A DNA stretch of 6,714 nucleotides from Myxococcales bacterium (GTDB taxonomy: Bacteria > Myxococcota_A > Polyangia > Polyangiales > Polyangiaceae), in NCBI GenBank assembly GCA_013298325.1, contig JAAFHJ010000276.1, forward strand, positions 1 through 6,714. Direction: 5' to 3'. Under the pieces are notes generated by a model. The model was given only the letters and a program-made list of their open reading frames with translations. It ran no database searches and had not been told where the DNA came from. The translations under genes were made by a program, and so were the position numbers. Below, piece by piece: positions 1-4,992 of the stretch (positions within the stretch are counted from its first letter, which is position 1; each line of letters starts with the position of its first letter).

Positions 1-1215
1 CGCAATGGAAATCGGCACAATCGGGCTCTTCGCCGCCTCGGTAGCGGGTGCCGGCGTCGGTGTCGCCGAGGGGGATACCTTCGTCGAACCGGGGACGACG
101 CTCCGGGCGCTTCCGCTGATGGAGGTCGAGGAGAACGTCCGGCTGCTCGGAACCGGAAACGCACCGCCCGCGGAACTCATGATCGCCCCGAGGCGCTCCC
201 GAATCGAATTTCCGGGCTCTTCAATGGCGTCGAGGAGGGCGCCGGCGAGCTCGGCGACCGAGGACATGCGATCTTCCGGCTTCTGCTCGAAGCAGCGCTC
301 GACGACGTCGGCGACCGCCTTGGGGACGTCGGCGACGGTGTCGAGGCGCGGCGGCGGCCCCGACATGATCTCCTGGCAAAACCGGGCCAGCGTCGTCTCG
401 ACGTAGGGCGTCCGACCGGCCAACATTTGGTAGAAAATCGCGCCGATCGACCAGACGTCGGCCCGCGTGTCGATGGTGGTCGCGCCGAAGACCTGTTCGG
501 GCGCCATATACTTCGGCGAACCGAGGACCATGCCGTCCTTCGTGAGTTCGCCGACTTCGGCGTCGCTCCACTTGGAGATGCCGAAGTCGAGGATCTTCAG
601 GAGGTCGGTGCCGTCCGGCGCATGCGTGATGAAGAGGTTCGACGGCTTGAGGTCCCGGTGGACGATGCCATGCGCGTGCGCTTCTGCAATCCCTTCGCAG
701 AGTTGCAGCACGTAGTTCATCGCGACGTTCAGCGGGAGCTTCCCGCCCGCCTCGCGAAGTTTGCGCCGGAGGTCGTTCCCCTCCAGGCGCTCCATCACCA
801 TGAACGAGGCGCCAGCGAAGCTGCCAACGTCGAGGACGCGCGTGATGTGCTCGTTCCGAAGCTTCGCGCTGATCTGCGCTTCCCGGCGGAAACGGGCGCG
901 CATCTCGTCGCCGTTGGTCGTGCCGTTCGAGCTGCTACAGAGGAATTTCAGTGCAACATCACGGCCCAAGTCGAGATGCCGCGCCGCGACAACAACGCCC
1001 ATTCCGCCACGACCGATGATCGCCTGGACGTCATACTTGTCGTCGACGCGAAGGCCGGGTCGCAACTTGCTCAGCAATTCTTTGACGGCGTCTGCGGTCG
1101 GCTCAACCTCGGAAACCGGTTCAACTTCGACGGGATAGGTCGAACGCGAGGCGCCGGCCGCTTTCGTCCCGGAGGCCATTTCCCCGTCGTTCTCTGGAGC
1201 TTGTTGCGCACTCAT
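1..1215 (-). CDS. Serine/threonine protein kinase (Hanks type), C-terminus cut by window edge
   Basis: This is a cytosolic eukaryotic-like Ser/Thr kinase that transfers ATP gamma-phosphate to protein substrates; the substrate is unknown. Reading starts at ATG 1215-1213 and 405 codons stay open to base 1, so the C-terminus is missing. Seen motifs: glycine-rich loop GRGGMG at residues 68-73, ATP-anchoring Lys90 in VALKF, a likely helix-C Glu112, catalytic loop HRDLKPSN 186-193 (Asp188), DFG 210-212, activation segment ending in APE 238-240, DVWSIG 253-258, and the late conserved Arg316. All catalytic residues are present, so it should be an active RD-type kinase. Residues 1-60 are a polar leader. 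From about residue 346 the chain becomes Ser/Thr/Pro/Ala-rich, as in the linker that often precedes a transmembrane or sensor segment in this family; no membrane helix is reached inside the window. The start is supported by a strong Shine-Dalgarno. The upstream neighbour on the same strand is a hybrid histidine kinase, 512 bases away. Confidence 0.94.
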   Translation of the reverse strand, partial: MSAQQAPENDGEMASGTKAAGASRSTYPVEVEPVSEVEPTADAVKELLSKLRPGLRVDDKYDVQAIIGRGGMGVVVAARHLDLGRDVALKFLCSSSNGTTNGDEMRARFRREAQISAKLRNEHITRVLDVGSFAGASFMVMERLEGNDLRRKLREAGGKLPLNVAMNYVLQLCEGIAEAHAHGIVHRDLKPSNLFITHAPDGTDLLKILDFGISKWSDAEVGELTKDGMVLGSPKYMAPEQVFGATTIDTRADVWSIGAIFYQMLAGRTPYVETTLARFCQEIMSGPPPRLDTVADVPKAVADVVERCFEQKPEDRMSSVAELAGALLDAIEEPGNSIRERLGAIMSSAGGAFPVPSSRTFSSTSISGSARSVVPGSTKVSPSATPTPAPATEAAKSPIVPISIA

Positions 1216-1223
1216 AGGACCGA

Positions 1224-1232
1224 TCCTTCCTC
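1224..1232 (-). promoter_or_regulatory. Ribosome binding site of the Ser/Thr kinase
   Basis: On the minus strand the bases read GAGGAAGGA, ending 8 nt before the ATG at 1215. It is a strong match to the anti-Shine-Dalgarno sequence at ideal spacing and fixes the start, although an in-frame ATG also occurs at codon 13. Confidence 0.8.
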
Positions 1233-1239
1233 AAACCAC

Positions 1240-1257
1240 CCGACGCACGTCGGCGTC
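1240..1257 (-). promoter_or_regulatory. Overlapping inverted repeats just before the kinase ribosome binding site
   Basis: Two alternative stems share the same bases. One is CCGACG-CA-CGTCGG (1240-1253). The other pairs GACGC (1242-1246) with GCGTC (1253-1257) around a 6-nt loop. They cannot form together in RNA. The element ends 7 bases before the Shine-Dalgarno, so it could be an operator dyad or a leader structure affecting translation. The repeats are seen directly; the role is inference, and GC-rich DNA makes short dyads common. Confidence 0.3.
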
Positions 1258-1481
1258 ACGCGACGAAGGCCCGTTCGCGTCGTCCCACGATGCCACGCCA
1301 GAAACAGCGCGACCAAAAAATGATCGCACGAACGACGCAACGCGATGGCAGCGTTTGCATCACCATCATTCGTAGGAAGGGACAATGGTCCAAGCGGTCC
1401 ATTTTTTAGCCAGGCATCGGAACGAGGTCGCGCTCCGGAGGGGGTAGAAAGCAGCTCAGGCCTCCCCCAAAGAGTGGCGCT

Positions 1482-1526
1482 TTACCGAACGGTTTGAAAA
1501 CAAACTTACCAGTCGGTTGCCAAAAC
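1482..1526. repeat. Pair of degenerate direct repeats, TTACC-N3-CGGTT-N2/3-AAAAC
   Basis: Two copies begin at 1482 and 1506, exactly 24 bp apart. In both, TTACC is followed by three variable bases, then CGGTT, then two or three variable bases, then AAAAC (copies 1482-1501 and 1506-1526). Each copy also holds an ACC-N4-GGT dyad (1484-1493 and 1508-1517). Between them lies the perfect inverted repeat GTTTG-AAAA-CAAAC. Paired, dyad-containing repeats about 2.3 helix turns apart upstream of a gene look like a regulator binding site. No regulator is encoded in the window. Confidence 0.45.
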
Positions 1527-1557
1527 TGCTCCGAGCACGGCCCACTCGTCGACGACG

Positions 1558-1576
1558 AAATAGTGGCCACCTATTT
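1558..1576. promoter_or_regulatory. 19-bp operator-like inverted repeat
   Basis: The bases read AAATAG-TGGCCAC-CTATTT. The 6-bp arms are perfect complements, and the centre overlaps an 8-bp palindrome GTGGCCAC (1563-1570). It lies in the A+T-richer part of the spacer, about 340 bases upstream of the Ser/Thr kinase start. Length and symmetry fit a dimeric repressor or activator site. Which protein binds cannot be told from the sequence. Confidence 0.35.
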
Positions 1577-1677
1577 GTATTGAAGCGGCGAGCGCAGAAA
1601 ATTCTTTGGTCGCTCCAGAAGCTCGACCGACCGATCAAATTCTGAAATTTCGCTCGCCATCGCTCACCAAGTTCTTA

Positions 1678-1727
1678 CACGCGCGCGTGATGGGCGCCGC
1701 TCTTGCGCCAATGCTGCGCCGCGCGGC
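1678..1727 (-). terminator. Cluster of three GC-rich dyads directly after the histidine kinase stop (possible 3' end structure)
   Basis: Directly after the stop codon come GCCGCGCGGC (1718-1727), a GGCGC/GCGCC stem with a 7-nt loop (1693-1709), and the 12-bp palindrome CACGCGCGCGTG (1678-1689). Such stems could stabilise or end the histidine kinase transcript. No U-run follows on the minus strand, so this is not a canonical intrinsic terminator, and GC-rich DNA makes short dyads common. Confidence 0.25.
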
Positions 1728-4541
1728 TCACTCGTTGGTGGCTGGCGAATGGCCGTCGAGGGCGCTTCGGAGGGTGTGGAGGAGGGTGTCGGCGCCGTAG
1801 GGTTTCGGCACGAAATAGCGAACGCCGGCAGCGACCGCACCCGCGACGCGCTCGGCGGTGTCGAGGCCGCTCGCCGCGATGATCGGCACGCCCGGGGCGA
1901 GTTCGCGGAGGGCCCGGGCGAGGGCGATTCCGTCGACGCGAGGCATCATCATGTCGGTGAGAATCGCTGCAATATTCGAATTTTGTGCCGACTGTGGCTG
2001 CGAAAAAAACTCAAGCGCCTCGACGCCGGAAGCGGCCAAACAGACTTCATAGCCAAACACCTCCAACGTCCGTGCGGTCACCGCGCGAACCGCCGGCTCA
2101 TCATCAACGACGAGGATCCGCTCGCCGCGCCCCCGGGGACCTGCGGCCGATGTCGTTGCAAGGGATTGAAACGTGGAACTTTTTTCCGTAGGCAAGAAGA
2201 CTTCAAAGCGGGCCCCTCGGCCGACTTCACTGTGGACCTCGACGTTGCCGCCATGGCTCTTCGCGATGCCGAGGACGCTCGGAAGGCCGAGACCGGTGCC
2301 GGCGCCGACCGGCTTCGTCGTGAAAAAGGGGTCAAAGATACGATCCCGGATTTCTTCTGAAATTCCTGTGCCGGTATCGGAAACGGCCAACACGACCTGC
2401 GCCTCCCCCGCCGGGTGATTGTAGGCCTCGATGGTGAGCGTTCCGCCGTCCGCCATGGCGTCGCGTGCGTTCACACAAAGATTGAGGAGGACCTGATGGA
2501 GGAGCGTCGGATCTCCCCGAAAAGTCGAAACATTTTCCGCGACAATCACGCGAAAAAGGATGTTCTTCGGGAACGTATCGCGCGCGAGAAGGAGCACCTC
2601 ATCAATCACCATACGCGGGTGAAGGAGCTGGGGCGTCCCATCAATACCCCGCGCAAATCCAAGAAGTTGACGAACCATGGCCGTACTTCGGCGGACGCTC
2701 GTCTCCATCGTCGCGAAGAGATCGTGGTCTTCGCGGGGGGCCGTCTCCTTCAGAAGGCCGATCGAGAGCACGATCGGCGCGAGCATATTGTTAAGATCAT
2801 GGGCAATTCCGCCAGCGAGCGTGCCAATGCTCTCCATACGCTGACTCCGGAGCACCTGGTTCTCCAGCTGACGGCGCTCGGTGACGTCGGCGTTGATCGA
2901 AATGTAGTTGGCCGGCTCCCCGCGGGCGTCGCGCACGAGCGTCCAGTGGCATTCCACAAGGATTTCGCGCCCCGACTTCGTGCTCTGGGGCAGCTCCCCC
3001 GTCCACGAGCCGTCGCGGTGAAGGCACACGAGGGCCTCATCGAAGCGGCGTGGATCCCGGTTGAGAAGCTCGCGGGATTCGCGCCCGAGTGCCTCCTCGA
3101 CAGCCCATCCATAGAGGACCTCAGCCCCTCGATTCCAATAGGTAATTCGGTGATTTCGGTCGCGAACGAGGATCGCATCGCGGGCGTGGTCCAGGAGGAG
3201 CGCCTGCTCGGCCATCCGCGCTTCGTTCGCGCGCCGCACCGTCACGTCACGGGCGAGGGCGACCCAATGGTGGCCATCGCCGAGGGGGAGCACATCGACG
3301 TCGCGAAGACAGGCCTCTCCACCCTTCTTCGACGCTGGAAGCGCCGAATAACGCATCGGTTTTCGTGCCAGGAGAGCCCCTGCAACGAGCGCCGCTCCGA
3401 CGCCATCGAGCGTCCCGGAGAGGAGCGCATCGTCCGAAGCGAGCGCCTCCTCCCGCGAGTAACCGGTACTCGCAACAAACGCCGGATTTACATAGACAAT
3501 ACGAAGCTTGCCATCGACGTTCTCCCCAAGAATCACGATGTCGTGGAAGTTCTCGACGGCCGTCTGGAGGAGGCGCAGCTCGGTGCCGGCGGCGTTTTGA
3601 GCGGTGAGATCGAGAAAACCGCCACGGAGGCGAACAATTTCGCCATTTTCAGCGCGGTCGGCAGCCCCGGACGCACGAACGAAAACGCTCTTCCCTGCGA
3701 AGGTCGTAAGCCCGATCTCCCGGTCGAAGGGGATCCCTTCCGCACGGCAACGCTCCAGATCGCCAATGATGATCGCCCGGTAGCGTGCATCAATCCGCGG
3801 CAAGATCGCGTCGAGAGCGATCGGTGCGTCGGCGGGAATATCTAAAATTTCATACAGTTCGGGAGTTCCGGTGACGACCCCGGTCGCGAGCTCAATCATC
3901 CACGCGCCTAGCCGAACCATCCGCGCCGCGATGGTCGCAAGCGACTGCGCTTCCGAGAGGGCCCGCTCCCGCTGGTGGGCCGCGATCGCGACCCGCGCAA
4001 TGTGCGTGACGTGGTCGATGCAGGCGATTTCTTCCGGCGAAGGGGCGCGCGGCGCCGCGTAGTAAACGGCGAAGGTCCCGAGGACCGCCCCATCCTTCGC
4101 GACGATCGGCGACGACCAGCACGACGCGAGGTTGTGGGCCACCGCAAGTGGAAGAAAATCTTTCCAAAAGGGATCTGTCGCGAGGTCGATGGAGACGACC
4201 CGACGCCCCGTCGCGATGGCCGTGCCACAGGAGCCGACGCCGAAGGCTGCGCGAACGCCGTTGAGCGGGCCGCTGTAGCTCTGTGGAAGCGAAGGTCCTG
4301 CCGCGAACCGCAGCAGCGGGCGGCGATCGGGGTCGCCGATTGGGGCTGCGTCCGCAAAGAGCACGGAGCAGCTGGCGCCGGGCCAGAGCGTCTCGATCTG
4401 AAGGCAAAGTGTCGAAAGAACTTCACTAAGGGGCGCCCCCTCGGCAAGCATTTCGAGCGGGTCCCGCACGGAGGTCGCCCCGAGGATCCCCCGCCCTTCT
4501 GCAAGCCGCACCGCGTCCTCGGGTTGGATATCACCCATCAT
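1728..4541 (-). CDS. Soluble hybrid sensor histidine kinase, GAF-PAS-PAS-PAS-HisKA-HATPase-REC
   Basis: This is a complete 937-residue hybrid histidine kinase. A sensed signal would drive autophosphorylation of a His and transfer to an Asp on its own receiver domain. Approximate order: GAF 28-195 (CGTAIATG, DPFWKDF, CWSSPI), PAS1 205-315, PAS2 325-435 (VNPAF, TGYSREE), PAS3 447-556 (ITYWNRGAEVLYGW), dimerisation/HisKA 565-632 with phospho-acceptor His581 in AHDLNN, and HATPase 675-785. The ATPase shows N-box Asn691 in NARDAM, G1 DTGTGI 722-727, F-box FDPFFTTK 736-743 and G2 GTGLGL 748-753. The C-terminal receiver (807-930) shows Asp813/Asp814, phospho-acceptor Asp863 in LTDMMMP, Ser891 and Lys913. 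Every key residue is present. There is no signal peptide or membrane helix, so it should act in the cytoplasm. Two ATGs lie in tandem at the start; the first is best spaced from the ribosome binding site. No separate response regulator gene or output domain is present here, so the downstream partner is unknown. Confidence 0.96.
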   Translation of the reverse strand: MMGDIQPEDAVRLAEGRGILGATSVRDPLEMLAEGAPLSEVLSTLCLQIETLWPGASCSVLFADAAPIGDPDRRPLLRFAAGPSLPQSYSGPLNGVRAAFGVGSCGTAIATGRRVVSIDLATDPFWKDFLPLAVAHNLASCWSSPIVAKDGAVLGTFAVYYAAPRAPSPEEIACIDHVTHIARVAIAAHQRERALSEAQSLATIAARMVRLGAWMIELATGVVTGTPELYEILDIPADAPIALDAILPRIDARYRAIIIGDLERCRAEGIPFDREIGLTTFAGKSVFVRASGAADRAENGEIVRLRGGFLDLTAQNAAGTELRLLQTAVENFHDIVILGENVDGKLRIVYVNPAFVASTGYSREEALASDDALLSGTLDGVGAALVAGALLARKPMRYSALPASKKGGEACLRDVDVLPLGDGHHWVALARDVTVRRANEARMAEQALLLDHARDAILVRDRNHRITYWNRGAEVLYGWAVEEALGRESRELLNRDPRRFDEALVCLHRDGSWTGELPQSTKSGREILVECHWTLVRDARGEPANYISINADVTERRQLENQVLRSQRMESIGTLAGGIAHDLNNMLAPIVLSIGLLKETAPREDHDLFATMETSVRRSTAMVRQLLGFARGIDGTPQLLHPRMVIDEVLLLARDTFPKNILFRVIVAENVSTFRGDPTLLHQVLLNLCVNARDAMADGGTLTIEAYNHPAGEAQVVLAVSDTGTGISEEIRDRIFDPFFTTKPVGAGTGLGLPSVLGIAKSHGGNVEVHSEVGRGARFEVFLPTEKSSTFQSLATTSAAGPRGRGERILVVDDEPAVRAVTARTLEVFGYEVCLAASGVEALEFFSQPQSAQNSNIAAILTDMMMPRVDGIALARALRELAPGVPIIAASGLDTAERVAGAVAAGVRYFVPKPYGADTLLHTLRSALDGHSPATNE

Positions 4542-4549
4542 CCCCTAAA

Positions 4550-4555
4550 CCTCCC
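4550..4555 (-). promoter_or_regulatory. Ribosome binding site of the histidine kinase
   Basis: GGGAGG on the minus strand lies 8 nt before the ATG at 4541 and 11 nt before the second, adjacent ATG at 4538. The spacing favours the first ATG as the start. Confidence 0.7.
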
Positions 4556-4822
4556 GCGACGCATCGTAGAGGAAGCGGCGCGACAGTGGGGAACTCGCGC
4601 CCCCGAGGGGAAGAAAGTGACGTCGGAAAACCGGGCACCTGCCACCGAGCACGAAGAACCTCTTTCTCCGCAGCGCCGATTCCGCTAGCGTCCTCCGTTA
4701 GTGGCGACGCTGCACATCTGTGCATCGCGCAACGAAAGCTTCCTCCGTACTCCGCCGTCCCGGAACTTCCGGAATCTACGTCGAAATCACGGAGAATCGT
4801 ACTTCAACCCTCTCGCCCCGTA

Positions 4823-4868
4823 GGGGGCACCCCCGGTCCCTCCCGGGTCGCCGGAGCCCCCAGGCTCC
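4823..4868 (+). promoter_or_regulatory. Hairpin cluster in the probable leader of the ribonuclease gene
   Basis: Three stems lie side by side: GGGG-GCAC-CCCC (4823-4834), CCCGG/CCGGG with a 6-nt loop (4832-4847), and GGAGCC-CCCA-GGCTCC (4853-4868). The first two share three bases and compete at their edge. No T-run follows directly, so they do not look like an intrinsic terminator. The last stem ends 124 bases before the ribonuclease ATG. E. coli rne is known to be autoregulated through hairpins in its 5' leader; a similar role here is inference from position only. Confidence 0.35.
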
Positions 4869-4992
4869 TCTGTGCGATGACGTTTTGAAGCAACGCTTGG
4901 ACGGTTTTCTGTCCGCGCCCGTGTCCCGAATGCGACCCGGTGCTCACGTCCCCTCCGGTCAGTGAATCTGGGGTGCTCGTACCCGAGTGCCC

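Larger units (their letters stand above)
1216..1727. other. Intergenic region between histidine kinase and Ser/Thr kinase
   Basis: This 512-base stretch has no convincing gene. Its middle (about 1480-1660) is visibly richer in A+T than the surrounding coding DNA, as expected of a promoter region for the Ser/Thr kinase. It contains a direct-repeat pair (1482-1526), a GTTTG-AAAA-CAAAC dyad (1492-1505), a 19-bp dyad (1558-1576), a second A+T-rich dyad AAATT-CTGA-AATTT (1637-1650), a ggtcca direct repeat (1387-1392 and 1396-1401), and GC-rich dyads next to the histidine kinase stop. I could not find a convincing -35/-10 pair or a sigma-54 -24/-12 site on the minus strand. Short open frames here (for example a 60-codon one at 1456-1638, minus) have no recognisable composition or motif. 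Confidence 0.6.
4542..4992. other. Divergent intergenic region between histidine kinase and ribonuclease
   Basis: This 451-base region separates two divergent genes, so it should hold both promoters. I see no confident -35/-10 pair or sigma-54 site on either strand. It contains an AGCGTC/GACGCT inverted repeat (4687-4692 with 4706-4711), an 8-bp palindrome ttccggaa in the 4760s-4770s, and a run of three hairpins at 4823-4868. Short open frames here (for example 4531-4725 minus, 4586-4888 plus) lack recognisable features and are probably chance. Confidence 0.6.

Noticed and set aside
427..1323. 298-codon plus-strand frame opposite the Ser/Thr kinase
   Set aside because: The minus strand carries all Hanks kinase motifs across this region. 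The plus frame has no recognisable domain.
1380..1407. Small GGAC-AATG-GTCC hairpin followed within about ten bases by a run of six T on the plus strand
   Set aside because: The stem is only 4 bp and not adjacent to the T-run, and no plus-strand gene ends upstream, so a terminator call is not justified.
1456..1638. 60-codon minus-strand open frame in the kinase spacer
   Set aside because: Arg/Ser-rich composition without motif or clear ribosome binding site. It also overlaps the repeats and dyads, which better explain the sequence.
2415..3845. 476-codon open frame antisense to the histidine kinase
   Set aside because: It lies wholly within a gene with complete and ordered histidine kinase motifs. 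The antisense product shows no family motif; long antisense frames are expected in GC-rich coding DNA.
3975..4688. 237-codon plus-strand frame running into the divergent spacer
   Set aside because: Mostly opposite the GAF and PAS1 region of the histidine kinase, with highly charged, motif-free sequence.
4531..4725. 64-codon minus-strand frame overlapping the histidine kinase start
   Set aside because: No recognisable features. The histidine kinase has its own good ribosome binding site inside this frame, so translation coupling is not needed.
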